DNA of 19,537 bases, from contig SBAT01000221.1 in the NCBI GenBank assembly GCA_005240105.1, forward strand, positions 1 through 19,537, in the 5' to 3' direction. Position 1 is the first letter of the stretch; the number at the start of each line of letters is the position of its first letter. This DNA is from Chloroflexota bacterium. GTDB lineage: Bacteria; Cyanobacteriota; Vampirovibrionia; Obscuribacterales; Obscuribacteraceae. The translations under genes and the position numbers were made by a program. Under the pieces are notes generated by a model, which was not told the origin of the DNA, did no database searches, and saw only the letters and a program-made list of their open reading frames with translations. This document shows positions 1 to 8,523 of the stretch, in pieces.

Positions 1-644
1 AGAATCTAGGCGTAAGCGAGTCTGCCCTAACTTCCACTCCGAAAGTAAATCTGACGCAAGCAGTAGAGACTATTCGTCAAGCAACCGGCGGCACTCAAGC
101 GCCATCACCACCCAAAATTGAAGGTGTTGGCCGACTGGCAAAAAATGTCGATACAACGCAAGACACAAGCTCCGGCAAGATATCTTCTATCGGCAAATTC
201 CTGCTAGACCAAAAGGACCTGGCCAAGCTCGGTAAAGTAGCCTCCAGTAATTTGTCTTCCACCGACATGCGCGTTTTGACTATGGAAGCTGCCCAAGAAT
301 TACAGAACTTGCTTGGACACATAGGCAGCCAACCTGGTGTTGCCGGCTCCGTCATTGTTGGTCACGACGGAATTCTAATAGCCAACAACCTGCCTCCAGG
401 ACACGATCCCGAATCAATCGGTGTATGGGCACTAGGTATTTTCCTGAACACGGAGAACACCATCAAGATGCTTGGTCATAACCACGTCTTCCAAATGGTG
501 GCGAGAACTCCACAGGGATTTCTAGTCATTGCTGATTTCGGCGGCGGTATATTAGTCACTGTAAGCCAATCAAGTCAAACAAACGAACTCATACCCTTGA
601 TGAGAACAATCACGCAACTAGTTGCTCAAACAACGGCACACTAG
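1..644 (+). CDS. Roadblock/LC7-domain protein, 5'-truncated
   Basis: The reading frame is open from position 3 to the TAG at 642-644, so this is the 3' part of a gene that starts outside the window. The first ~85 visible residues are a Thr/Ser/Gln-rich, low-complexity stretch that looks like a linker. The last ~120 residues resemble a Roadblock/LC7 domain: a helix (MEAAQELQNLLGHI), then the strand pattern GVAGSVIVGHDGILIANNLP, a central helix, a second strand set (HVFQMVARTPQGFLVIADFG, GGILVTVSQ) and a final helix. Proteins of this family usually dimerise and bind or regulate small Ras-like GTPases such as MglA, or act in motility and polarity. No GTPase gene is visible here, so the partner is unknown. 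A TTG at 252 could act as an internal start, but the open frame upstream argues for a longer protein. The gene converges on pepA and overlaps it by 4 nt. Confidence 0.75.
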   Translation, partial: NLGVSESALTSTPKVNLTQAVETIRQATGGTQAPSPPKIEGVGRLAKNVDTTQDTSSGKISSIGKFLLDQKDLAKLGKVASSNLSSTDMRVLTMEAAQELQNLLGHIGSQPGVAGSVIVGHDGILIANNLPPGHDPESIGVWALGIFLNTENTIKMLGHNHVFQMVARTPQGFLVIADFGGGILVTVSQSSQTNELIPLMRTITQLVAQTTAH

Positions 645-2143
645 TTTTTTGAATTAAGCACGTAATAGCAAAGTGTTCTTACACCAAAGGCTGTGCCGCC
701 CTTGTTCAGCTCGTCTTTGTCCTTATCGAGCCAGCTTGGACCAGCTACATCCATGTGCACCCAAGGTCTGGCATCAACGAATTCTTTCAGGAACATAGCT
801 GCACACGATGTACCAGCTTCACCACGCGAGCCGGCATTTTTGAGGTCGGCAATATCACTTTTCAGGCTTTCCTTGTATTCGTCATACATAGGCAATTGCC
901 AGAACTTTTCACCAGCTTCAGCACCGCGAGCAATAAGTGCATCAATAAACTCTTGCGAATTGCCCATGATACCGGCTGCAGCGCGACCCAAAGCAGTTAC
1001 GCAGGCGCCCGTAAGCGTTGCCACGTCAACTACCTCATCAGCACCTTCTTGTAAGGCATAGCAAAGAGCATCCGCCAAAACAAGACGACCTTCAGCGTCA
1101 GTGTTATTTACTTCAATTGTCTTGCCGTTCATTGCTGTGACAACATCACCTGGGTGCAGAGCTTGTCCGCCAGGCATATTTTCAGTAGCGCCGACAACAA
1201 CAAGCAAATTTACTTTCGGTTTTAGTTTGGCTAACGCCAGAGCTGAAGCTATCACACATGCGGCTCCGGACATGTCGTATTTCATATGCTCCATGCTCTG
1301 CGCTGTTTTAAGCGACAATCCACCGGAGTCAAATGTGATGCCCTTACCGACAAGAGCAACGGTCTTTTTAGCCTGGTCGTGCTTATAGCGCATTACTATA
1401 AGATGCGGCAATTCCTTGGCTCCGCGTGCAACCCCCAAGAAAGAGCCCATGCCGAGCTTTTCAATTTGCGGCTGTTCGAGAATTTCTACGGTCAGTCCTA
1501 ATTCTTGCCCTCTGGTTCGAGCTTCCTCAGCTAGCCTGGAAGGAGTCAAATAATTTGCCGGTTCGGCAATTAACTGTCGAGCATAATTTACCGACTCAGC
1601 AATTGCTTCCCCCTGCTTGCAGGCTTTATCAAAATCAGCTGCCTGCAACTTAAGTCCACCAACTGCAATTTCTTGCAGATTAGACTCTTTCTTGTCGTCC
1701 TTGCCGGATCTATATTTGTTGAAAGAGTAAGAACCTAATATTGCTCCTTCAACAAGTGCTTGCGCTAGAGACTCGTCCTTGTCTTTGTTAGGCACAAAAA
1801 AGCAAACTTTCTCTGTCTTCCCATTCAGACAAAAGCGGCGAGCAATATTTCCTGCCAATTTACGGGCTTGCTGGACAGAATAATCGCCAGATTTACCCAA
1901 TCCTGCTAAAACTAGTTTCTTACTTGGTAATTCACCATATGTTGGTAATACGAGCATCTCGCTTGAGGAGGCTTTGAAATTTTCTTCTTGGGCAAACTGA
2001 ATAACCTTTTGCAGGAATTGCTCACTAAAACCTGCCTGAACATCCTTTATGGCGTCAGCCACAGTTTGATCTTGAAAAACGCCCAACACCAAAAGACCGC
2101 TGTCGACCTGAGCCGGCGGACTCGTCTCTAATTTGTATTCCAT
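641..2143 (-). CDS. pepA: Leucyl aminopeptidase (M17 family, PepA)
   Basis: A 500-residue cytosolic aminopeptidase that removes N-terminal residues from peptides using two metal ions. The C-terminal catalytic domain (about residues 185-495) carries the M17 signature NTDAEGRLVLADAL at 347-360. Expected metal ligands and catalytic residues are present: K267 and D272 in GKGITFDSGG, K279, D290 in YDMSGAA, D349, E351 and R353. The N-terminal ~165 residues form the smaller variable domain. Length is typical for bacterial PepA. The ATG at 2143 has a good Shine-Dalgarno (AAAGGA) about 8 nt upstream. It is the last gene of a likely three-gene minus-strand operon, 27 nt after the secreted orphan protein. 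Its TAG stop lies in the same CTAG tetranucleotide that stops the converging Roadblock gene. Some PepA proteins also bind DNA, but nothing here tests that. Confidence 0.96.
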   Translation of the reverse strand: MEYKLETSPPAQVDSGLLVLGVFQDQTVADAIKDVQAGFSEQFLQKVIQFAQEENFKASSSEMLVLPTYGELPSKKLVLAGLGKSGDYSVQQARKLAGNIARRFCLNGKTEKVCFFVPNKDKDESLAQALVEGAILGSYSFNKYRSGKDDKKESNLQEIAVGGLKLQAADFDKACKQGEAIAESVNYARQLIAEPANYLTPSRLAEEARTRGQELGLTVEILEQPQIEKLGMGSFLGVARGAKELPHLIVMRYKHDQAKKTVALVGKGITFDSGGLSLKTAQSMEHMKYDMSGAACVIASALALAKLKPKVNLLVVVGATENMPGGQALHPGDVVTAMNGKTIEVNNTDAEGRLVLADALCYALQEGADEVVDVATLTGACVTALGRAAAGIMGNSQEFIDALIARGAEAGEKFWQLPMYDEYKESLKSDIADLKNAGSRGEAGTSCAAMFLKEFVDARPWVHMDVAGPSWLDKDKDELNKGGTAFGVRTLCYYVLNSKN

Positions 2144-2170
2144 TTGAGTGTCCTTTCTACCTTAATGCAA

Positions 2171-3559
2171 TTACTTGATTGTAGAGCGCTTGCTGGCTAC
2201 AGATTTCTTCGCTGGGCTGGGCTCTTCCAGTTGATCTTGACTGGAAGGAGCATTAGCTACGCTGTTTGACTCTTCTAAATCGGCATTCAAGCGCGCGAAC
2301 GTGGAGCTATCGAATGAGGGCAGATTACGCGCGAATTTTTGCAATGCCGGATCAGCAGGTGCCACAAAGATGGACTTTATTACCCATTGAATTTGCTTGG
2401 ATTTTGGATCATTTCTTCTACCAACATCAAAAATCAAATCATCGCGTCCATAAGTAACTAACCTAAAGCGCTGACAGCCATTCATCGGATTGGGCATAGC
2501 GACAAGACGCATTTGGGCATCAGAAATTCTGGATGAAAGACCGACATACTTTGGAATGCTTGCCAGTTTGGGATCGGCAACCCAAGTTTTGGCCAGTTCC
2601 ATTCTGCCCTCACGCTCAGCTTTCAAGAATTGGAAAATGATGCTGTGGATGCTTTCGTCGACGGCAGTACCTTCCATCACGTATTTGCCGCCGTTTAGAT
2701 GAAATACCAATTTGTAGGCAGAAGCATCTGGTTTGCCATAGCTTGTTGTCTGTCCAACGCTTGGTGTCACGGTAACGACCAAATCCGTACCGGACAAACC
2801 AACCTTACCCTGAACATTATTCAGCGAAGGTGGAATATTGGACATCAGGTCTGCAGCTGGCAGCCAGCCGCTAGCTGTAAACTTGTAGGAACTCCACCAT
2901 ACGGTTTTCACTGTTTTTTCATTGCCTGTCAAAACAAGAAACTTAGCTCCCGGTATCTTTGCTTGAGGCGCTGGGCCTTTAGTGGCTGTCTTAGCCCCTT
3001 TGGCCACAGCTGCTTTAGCAGGGGCGGCAGCTGGCACACTTACTACTTTGGCATCAGCAACCAATACATCGGGAATACTTATTAGTTGCGTATGAGCAAT
3101 TACCGATTTAGGGGCAAATTTAACCCCCGCTGCCGGTTTTGTCGTTTTGACCTCACGCCACTCAACTATAATTTCGCGACTTTGGGTAATTTGCGGAAAG
3201 GTCCAGATGCGTGCTTGTCCACCATCGAAAACCTTGAGACCAATTTGCCCTAACTGAGGAATAATTGATTGCAGCTTGGACAGATCTGTTTGTGTCGCTT
3301 GCGGATCATTAAGGAGAGTCTGCAAAAAGCTTACGACAGGAGCCCAAGTTGTTTCACTTGGACCAGCCTTATAGTCATCGATTGCTTTGGCTAAATTACT
3401 GACATGAACCGCAGGTATTTGAATGGTACTGGCCGTATCCCCTGGCATTTCATCCTTTTTAAGGGCAGGCGCGGCAGTCGCCTGGGCAAAACAAGGCTGA
3501 CCAACAACCAGAGACAACGCCGACAAGAGCGTCAATTTTTGGATTCTCGTCAAACTCAT
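2171..3559 (-). CDS. Secreted protein of unknown function
   Basis: I do not recognise this 462-residue protein. It begins with a probable signal peptide (basic start MSLTRIQK, hydrophobic core LLSALSLVVG, likely cleavage after CFAQA at about 26), so it should be exported. Residues ~30-165 look globular. They are followed by an Ala/Lys/Pro-rich low-complexity linker at ~178-203, a second globular part rich in beta-strand-like stretches and Trp (VWWSSYKF, SGWLPAADLM), and a charged Ser/Lys tail (SPAKKSVASKRSTIK). It could be periplasmic or surface-associated. The ATG at 3559 has a Shine-Dalgarno AGAGGTAA about 4 nt upstream. It lies between DAHP synthase (40 nt upstream) and pepA (27 nt downstream) on the same strand, so it is probably co-transcribed with them. 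A functional link to either is not evident. Confidence is for the gene being real and exported. Confidence 0.85.
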   Translation of the reverse strand: MSLTRIQKLTLLSALSLVVGQPCFAQATAAPALKKDEMPGDTASTIQIPAVHVSNLAKAIDDYKAGPSETTWAPVVSFLQTLLNDPQATQTDLSKLQSIIPQLGQIGLKVFDGGQARIWTFPQITQSREIIVEWREVKTTKPAAGVKFAPKSVIAHTQLISIPDVLVADAKVVSVPAAAPAKAAVAKGAKTATKGPAPQAKIPGAKFLVLTGNEKTVKTVWWSSYKFTASGWLPAADLMSNIPPSLNNVQGKVGLSGTDLVVTVTPSVGQTTSYGKPDASAYKLVFHLNGGKYVMEGTAVDESIHSIIFQFLKAEREGRMELAKTWVADPKLASIPKYVGLSSRISDAQMRLVAMPNPMNGCQRFRLVTYGRDDLIFDVGRRNDPKSKQIQWVIKSIFVAPADPALQKFARNLPSFDSSTFARLNADLEESNSVANAPSSQDQLEEPSPAKKSVASKRSTIK

Positions 3560-3599
3560 AACTATTACCTCTAATTGATTTTAGCGTGAAAGCCAGGGA

Positions 3600-4655
3600 C
3601 TATGAGACCGTGGAAGCCAGGCTCAAAACGGGAGTTTCAAGCTTGTCTGTGTCATCAGAAAATAAGTCGGCAATTTTACGTGTGTCAGCAACTATCTTGG
3701 TTAATTCGGCCGGCGTAATTGCTTGTGCAGCATCGCTCATTGCTCTAACTGGTTGTGGGTGGACTTCAATAATCAGTCCATCGGCTCCGGCGGCAATTGC
3801 CGCACGCGACATGGAGCGAATTAAGTCTCTTCTGCCGGTAGCATGACTGGGGTCGACAATTACAGGCAAATTGGTTAAGGACTTCAAAGCAGCAACACAG
3901 CTCAAATCAAGCGTGTTACGTGTGTAGGTTTCGAAGGTCCTAATTCCTCTCTCGCAAAGAATTACCTTTTCGTTGCCACCGAGCATGATGTACTCAGCTG
4001 CCTGCAAAAGATCACTAACGGTGGCCGACATTGCCCGCTTTAATAGAACCGGTAATTTGGATTTACCAACAGCGCTCAAAAGTTCGTAGTTGTACATATT
4101 GCGAGCACCAATCTGCAGCATGTCCACGTACTCGCTGGCTATTTCCAGCTGTTCAATTGACATTACCTCGCTGACCACAGGCAATCCGGTTTGGGATCTT
4201 GCTTGTGCCATATATTCCAGTGCTAATTTGCCCAGACCACGGAAATCATATGGACTTGTTCTTGGCTTATAAGCGCCACCGCGCAACATTACCGCTCCGG
4301 CAGCTCTCACCGCCTGAGCCGTTTCCAAAAGCATTTCCTGACTTTCCACCGAACATGGTCCAGCGATGACAATCGGTTTAGCACCACCACCGATTGTGAC
4401 ACCTTGTCCAATTGTTATTGGGCGAATATCCTTAGCATCAACGCGAGGACAAGCTGGTCCCAGCTTCAAAACCTTTTCTACACCGGCAATACGGCTAAAT
4501 ATGTGTGACGGGTGAGTCTGCGCATTACCGGAAACAAAAACTAGTGGATTGGTCTGACCACCAACAATCTGAGCGCCCAAACCAAGACGTTCGATTTGCG
4601 ATGCAATATCGGCAATATCGGATTCACTCAGACTTTTGTTCAGAACCAGGATCAC
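3600..4655 (-). CDS. aroF: 3-deoxy-7-phosphoheptulonate (DAHP) synthase, AroF/Thermotoga-type
   Basis: Condenses phosphoenolpyruvate and erythrose-4-phosphate, the first step of the shikimate pathway to aromatic amino acids. The 351 residues split into an N-terminal ferredoxin-like/ACT-like domain (about 1-70) and a TIM-barrel catalytic domain (about 75-335). Visible signatures are AGPCSVES at 98-105, RGGAYKPRTSPYDFRGLG at 125-142, QIGARNMYNYELL at 181-193 and DPSHATGRR at 268-276. Metal ligands expected from the Thermotoga enzyme are all present: C101, H271, E297 and D308. In that enzyme the N-terminal domain gives tyrosine feedback inhibition; this is likely here but inferred. The start is GTG at 4655, preceded by GGAAGGAA about 8 nt upstream. 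It is the first gene of a likely operon with the secreted orphan and pepA. 'aroF' here follows the TIGR-family naming, not E. coli AroF orthology. Confidence 0.95.
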   Translation of the reverse strand: MILVLNKSLSESDIADIASQIERLGLGAQIVGGQTNPLVFVSGNAQTHPSHIFSRIAGVEKVLKLGPACPRVDAKDIRPITIGQGVTIGGGAKPIVIAGPCSVESQEMLLETAQAVRAAGAVMLRGGAYKPRTSPYDFRGLGKLALEYMAQARSQTGLPVVSEVMSIEQLEIASEYVDMLQIGARNMYNYELLSAVGKSKLPVLLKRAMSATVSDLLQAAEYIMLGGNEKVILCERGIRTFETYTRNTLDLSCVAALKSLTNLPVIVDPSHATGRRDLIRSMSRAAIAAGADGLIIEVHPQPVRAMSDAAQAITPAELTKIVADTRKIADLFSDDTDKLETPVLSLASTVS

Positions 4656-4726
4656 AAAAAGATTCCTTCCATGAAAAAACCAAGTCGGACACTTGACTTC
4701 TCGGCGCTTGGTGGAGAATCAAGACA

Positions 4727-4750
4727 GAAAATAGTAGCAAATTTTGTCAA
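4727..4750 (-). promoter_or_regulatory. Possible promoter of the DAHP synthase operon
   Basis: Read on the minus strand there is a perfect -35 hexamer TTGACA (4750-4745). With an 18-nt spacer a poor -10 (TGTCTT, ending near 4721) would follow about 65 nt before the GTG start. Only the -35 is convincing. Confidence 0.25.
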
Positions 4751-4843
4751 GAAGCTGTGTTTGGTAAGCTTAGTTTCAATTTCCTTTGTTACTTGTAATT
4801 CTCCTCGAATTGCCGTATTGCCCAATCGAACAGAGCTTCACCA

Positions 4844-5740
4844 ATGCCATCCAATGATAAATCTAGCTTAAGATTCTCCTTCTTGTCTGACAGGCAATGG
4901 TGGACACTAGCCCTTTTCGACTCCCGGCTCTTTTTTCCTTACTGCATTTTTCCAGCCCTGCTTTTGGCTTTAGCTAATATTTCCATCCTGATAAGCCTTG
5001 ATACGCTCTCAGACACGTCCAATCTAGTAGGGCAAACATTGGATGCTCTAACGCAGAAATTGGCGGTAGGCGGCATTACAAGCCTCCTTGGTCTAGCCCT
5101 TACGGTTTGGTCACTGACAATTTGGCTCAATCGATTAACAGCCTTTTGCCGCTTTCGTTTGTTTTCAGATACCGGCAGCGTTGAGAAGAAAAAATTAGCA
5201 GTTAAATCAGCGCTTGCCGAAGTAGCGCAAAATCAAAAGTCCTTATTCCAATTCTGGTTCATCTTTTCGCTGTATTTACTGGTTCCCGTTGTTCCACTTA
5301 CCTTCTTAGTCTTTATTCAGACCCTGGCTAATTCCCCCAGCTTACAGGCCCTAAATCTTGTCACGCTACCTGACTCCTTAAGCATACTTTTGAACAGTGG
5401 CATTCTCATTTTTACGGTGATAACAGCCGCCATGACAGTGGTGGCAACAGCAATGGCAAGCAGGTTCAACTTGTCCTATCAGGCAACGGCTCTTAAATCC
5501 GTAAAACTGTTTCTCAATCATGGACTTATTCTTTGTTTGGCAATAGCCATTGTGCTTTTAGTGAATGCAGTACTTTCAGCACCACAATTGATTGTCTTAG
5601 CCGTACATTTAAGCACAAAGCCGGATTTAATAGCCGGAACAATTGGACAAGTCTGGTTTGCCCTGACAAGTTCCATGCTCTGGACAATTTCTCTTTGTCC
5701 TTTGCTACAGATACTACGCCGAGACCTTGTTGCCGCCTGA
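4844..5740 (+). CDS. Multi-spanning membrane protein of unknown function
   Basis: A 298-residue hydrophobic protein with no recognised family. About six transmembrane segments can be read: residues ~31-53, ~73-95, ~135-160, ~178-205, ~222-253 and ~267-291. A short basic, soluble loop lies at ~100-132 (FCRFRLFSDTGSVEKKK). No catalytic motif, ATP-binding site or charged intramembrane residues stand out. Some bacterial membrane proteins of similar layout are uncharacterised integral inner-membrane proteins; I cannot assign a transport function. The ATG at 4844 is the first usable start after an in-frame stop near 4800. Its Shine-Dalgarno is weak (ACAGAG). The gene is divergent from DAHP synthase (188 nt apart) and its last 27 nt overlap the converging diguanylate cyclase gene, so it is probably a single-gene transcript. 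Confidence 0.85.
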   Translation: MPSNDKSSLRFSFLSDRQWWTLALFDSRLFFPYCIFPALLLALANISILISLDTLSDTSNLVGQTLDALTQKLAVGGITSLLGLALTVWSLTIWLNRLTAFCRFRLFSDTGSVEKKKLAVKSALAEVAQNQKSLFQFWFIFSLYLLVPVVPLTFLVFIQTLANSPSLQALNLVTLPDSLSILLNSGILIFTVITAAMTVVATAMASRFNLSYQATALKSVKLFLNHGLILCLAIAIVLLVNAVLSAPQLIVLAVHLSTKPDLIAGTIGQVWFALTSSMLWTISLCPLLQILRRDLVAA

Positions 5741-7162
5741 AGACTTAGCTCGCTGCAAAGCATGCTTTGCATCACGCAAAATGGTTTCAGGGTTCAAATC
5801 TTCCATATTGAACCCGGCACAACCAATGCTGACCGTGACTTTAGGAGCTTTCTTTTGCCCGGGCAATACAAAATTCATGGTCGGCATTTCCAAGCGAATT
5901 TTCTCAGCCAAGACCTTTGCACCTGATATGTCGGCGTTCGGCATGACGACTGCGAATTCATCACCACCATAACGAGCAATTAAATCGGAAGCTCTAGTCA
6001 TAGAGAGCATTTTGTTTGCCATTCTAGACAAAACCAGATCGCCTATCTGGTAACCAAATTCATCGTTAATGGACTTGAGGTTATCCACATCGACAATAAG
6101 CAAACCAACAGGAGATTTTTGCCGGTATGAGAAGAGCAATTGTTGTTGCAGGAAGCCGACCAAAAATTCCAGGTTATACAGTCCGGTTGAGGCATCCGTT
6201 GATGATCTATGCATTTCCTTTTGATAGAGCACTTCTATTTCCTGGCTGGCAAGCAATAAACGCATAACGGGCAGGATCATCCTCTGCAAATGACGCATCG
6301 CTAACTTAGTTGCTTCATCAAATCCTTTCTTGTCGGCACTGCCAAAAACAATTGCGCCTAAATTTGTCTTGTCGGCAACAACGGGCAAGACTTCAAAGGA
6401 AGCAATTCCTTCACCACTCTTGTCCTGAACATCGCCCTGAAATTCAACATCAATATCCTTAACTGCATCTAGCTGTTTAATTACACTGTCTTTGAAGTCT
6501 TCGAGAGCCTTGCGCTTTACCGGCAAATTAGCTCTTAAACTAAGCCATGGGCGATTGGAGCTTAATACGACAATGCCTACAACTTCGCAGTCAAATACGT
6601 TGGTCAGCAATCTAAAGTACTGCTCCAAAAACTGGTTGCGCGGTTCTACAACTTCGATTAGAAGCCTGGACACTTGCCCCATCAACCGTTCAATCAACAA
6701 GTCATCAATTAAATGGAGATACTTGTCGGGTGCATTTTCCGACGGCACTATTGGGTACCAAGTGTCAGCCGATGACTCTTGAAATTTTTCCGTCTCGTCG
6801 ATGAGAACACTTAATCTGGAGACCAGGTTGTCAACATCTTCCTTTTTGGATACTTGGATCTTGAGATCCGCCAATTTGGCATTTGTCCAAAAACCCGGAT
6901 TGCCGTTGTTACTGTCTAAGACAACAACCGGCAGTTGCGGGTTCTTACAGCCGGATTTAATGAGACAGGCTAGCTGATAACTTTTGAGATCTTCCAGTCC
7001 GGAGCCAATAATGACAGCGCTGGGCCTAGACTTGACAAGCTCGGAAAAGGCAGCAAAGGCACTATCCGCCACGATTAAGCCGAAACCGGCCCCCTTGAGA
7101 GCCGCCTCAACCGCCCCTAGTGAGGACTTATTACCAGCTAAGAGGACCTGCTTTTTTTTCAT
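5714..7162 (-). CDS. Diguanylate cyclase with degenerate receiver-like and GAF-like N-terminus (GGDEF)
   Basis: A 482-residue cytosolic signalling protein predicted to make cyclic di-GMP from two GTP. Residues ~1-120 have the beta/alpha rhythm of a response-regulator receiver (KKKQVLLAGN..., SAVIIGSGLEDLK, LPVVVLDSNN). The position where the phospho-accepting Asp would sit (VIIGS, ~53) has no Asp, so it is probably not phosphorylated normally. Residues ~150-310 resemble a GAF-type sensor (CEVVGIVVLSSNRPWLSLR, LGAIVFGSADKKGFDEATKLA). Residues ~322-480 are a GGDEF domain with intact YGGDEF (GGDEF at 399-403), DVDNLKSINDEFG at 358-370 and a product-inhibition I-site RASD at 390-393, exactly five residues before GGDEF. 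It therefore looks active and feedback-inhibited. The ATG has SD CAGGTG about 8 nt upstream. It is monocistronic and divergent from the acyl-CoA dehydrogenase. Confidence 0.93.
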   Translation of the reverse strand: MKKKQVLLAGNKSSLGAVEAALKGAGFGLIVADSAFAAFSELVKSRPSAVIIGSGLEDLKSYQLACLIKSGCKNPQLPVVVLDSNNGNPGFWTNAKLADLKIQVSKKEDVDNLVSRLSVLIDETEKFQESSADTWYPIVPSENAPDKYLHLIDDLLIERLMGQVSRLLIEVVEPRNQFLEQYFRLLTNVFDCEVVGIVVLSSNRPWLSLRANLPVKRKALEDFKDSVIKQLDAVKDIDVEFQGDVQDKSGEGIASFEVLPVVADKTNLGAIVFGSADKKGFDEATKLAMRHLQRMILPVMRLLLASQEIEVLYQKEMHRSSTDASTGLYNLEFLVGFLQQQLLFSYRQKSPVGLLIVDVDNLKSINDEFGYQIGDLVLSRMANKMLSMTRASDLIARYGGDEFAVVMPNADISGAKVLAEKIRLEMPTMNFVLPGQKKAPKVTVSIGCAGFNMEDLNPETILRDAKHALQRAKSSGGNKVSA

Positions 7163-7263
7163 TTTGGCGCACCTGACAGTAGGTCACACTCTTTCAGTAC
7201 CCAAGATGTATATGTTTTTAGTCTGCCTTTTAGAAAGTTTCACCTTTATTGATGAAGCCAAGT

Positions 7264-7294
7264 TTGTGAGTGGCAATTGGCCTGGTGATATGAT
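7264..7294 (+). promoter_or_regulatory. Possible promoter of the acyl-CoA dehydrogenase gene
   Basis: An extended -10, TGATATGAT, puts TATGAT at 7289-7294. A partial -35 TTGTGA lies at 7264-7269 with a long 19-nt spacer. Transcription would begin near 7301, giving a leader of about 41 nt to the ATG at 7342. This also makes the GTG at 7303 an unlikely start. Confidence 0.35.
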
Positions 7295-7341
7295 CTATTC
7301 CCGTGTCATTGTGCGGTCGCGAAAGGTTTGAGACGTACACC

Positions 7342-8520
7342 ATGATTATGGAACCCTGTGTGAAAGATAACAAAATTACATTTGATCTCACTGAAGAGCA
7401 ATTGCTCATCAAAGAGATGGTTGCAGATATAGCAAAGAATGAATTTGCTCCGAAGGCAGCCGAAATAGACAGACTCCACCGCTTCCCCAAGGAAAACTGG
7501 CAGCTGTTGGCGGCGTCTGATCTCTGCGGGCTTGTATTTCCGGAAAAATACGGCGGTGCCGGACTTGATCAGGTCTCGTATGCCATTGTAGTGGAAGAAC
7601 TGGCTAAGTCCTGTGCCACCACTTCCGTCATGTATTCCGCTCACGTTTCCTTGTGCGCAAAGCCGATTTACTTATTCGGCAGTGAAGAACAGAAACAAAG
7701 AATTCTCACACCGATGTGCAAGGGTGAGAAGATGGGAGCCTTTGCCCTGTCCGAACCTGGCTCAGGATCGGATTCAGCAGCTGCCACTTGCATGGCTGTC
7801 GACCAGGGTCCCCACTTCATTTTGAACGGATCAAAAAATTGGATCACAAACGGTGTAGAAGCTGATTACTATCTGGTCATTGCCCAAACCGACAAGCAAC
7901 TAAGACACAAGGGACTTGTAGCACTTGTTGTAGAGAAGGGATCACCGGGTTTTACTTTCGGCAAGCTGGAAGACAAGCTCGGCATCAGAGGTTCATCGAC
8001 ATGTGAGCTTCATTTTGACGGCACCAAAGTGCCAAAGGCTAACATGCTTGGACAAGTAGGCGAAGGCTTTAAGGTAGCCATGGCCACGCTTGACGGCGGT
8101 CGAATCGGCATTGCCGCCCAGGCTGTAGGCATTGCCCAAGGCGCTTGGGACCACGCCTCTGCCTATGCCAAAGAAAGAGTTGCTTTCGGTCAGACAATCA
8201 ACAAACTGCAAGCAATTCAATTCATGTTGACGGAAATGGCTGTAGAGATAGACACTGCCCGACTTCTAACATTGCATGCCAGCCAGGCACAGGATTTAGG
8301 CAAGCGCTTCACCAAAGAAGCAGCACATGCCAAACTCTTTGCCGCGGAAGTAGCAATGCGCTCAACGGTTAAGTGTGTTCAGATCTTTGGCGGTTATGGA
8401 TTCGTGACTGATTATCCAGTCGAGCGTTATATGCGCGATGCGAAAATCACTGAAATTTATGAGGGCACATCAGAAATCCAACGCTTGGTAATTGCAAACA
8501 ATCTCCTGAAAGGACAATAA
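7342..8520 (+). CDS. Acyl-CoA dehydrogenase (short/medium-chain type)
   Basis: A FAD-dependent enzyme that introduces the alpha-beta double bond into an acyl-CoA, as in fatty-acid or branched-chain amino-acid degradation; electrons go to an electron-transfer flavoprotein. From the ATG at 7342 it has 392 residues, close to the ~380 usual for short-chain and isovaleryl types. Helical N-terminal domain: FDLTEEQLLIKEMVADIA. The flavin-binding middle domain contains FALSEPGSGSDSAA. The C-terminal domain contains FGGYGFVTDYPVERYMRD and IYEGTSEIQR. The Glu of IYEGT, about residue 374, is the catalytic base position of butyryl-CoA-type enzymes. Chain-length preference cannot be read. I chose the ATG at 7342 rather than the GTG at 7303: a GAAAGG lies 15 nt upstream and the predicted TSS is near 7301. 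The J-domain gene follows 3 nt later. Confidence 0.94.
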   Translation: MIMEPCVKDNKITFDLTEEQLLIKEMVADIAKNEFAPKAAEIDRLHRFPKENWQLLAASDLCGLVFPEKYGGAGLDQVSYAIVVEELAKSCATTSVMYSAHVSLCAKPIYLFGSEEQKQRILTPMCKGEKMGAFALSEPGSGSDSAAATCMAVDQGPHFILNGSKNWITNGVEADYYLVIAQTDKQLRHKGLVALVVEKGSPGFTFGKLEDKLGIRGSSTCELHFDGTKVPKANMLGQVGEGFKVAMATLDGGRIGIAAQAVGIAQGAWDHASAYAKERVAFGQTINKLQAIQFMLTEMAVEIDTARLLTLHASQAQDLGKRFTKEAAHAKLFAAEVAMRSTVKCVQIFGGYGFVTDYPVERYMRDAKITEIYEGTSEIQRLVIANNLLKGQ

Positions 8521-8523
8521 AAT

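Noticed and set aside
693..1653. Several plus-strand open frames inside pepA
   Set aside because: They are antisense shadows of a clear M17 gene.
4671..4871. Small open frame (about 66 aa) starting MKKPSRTLDF between aroF and the membrane protein, with a hydrophobic stretch
   Set aside because: No plus-strand Shine-Dalgarno; its start sits in the reverse complement of the aroF SD, and it overlaps the next gene start. No conserved pattern seen.
7303..7341. GTG start 39 nt upstream for the acyl-CoA dehydrogenase
   Set aside because: It lies at the predicted transcription start and has no good SD; the family N-terminus begins after 7342.
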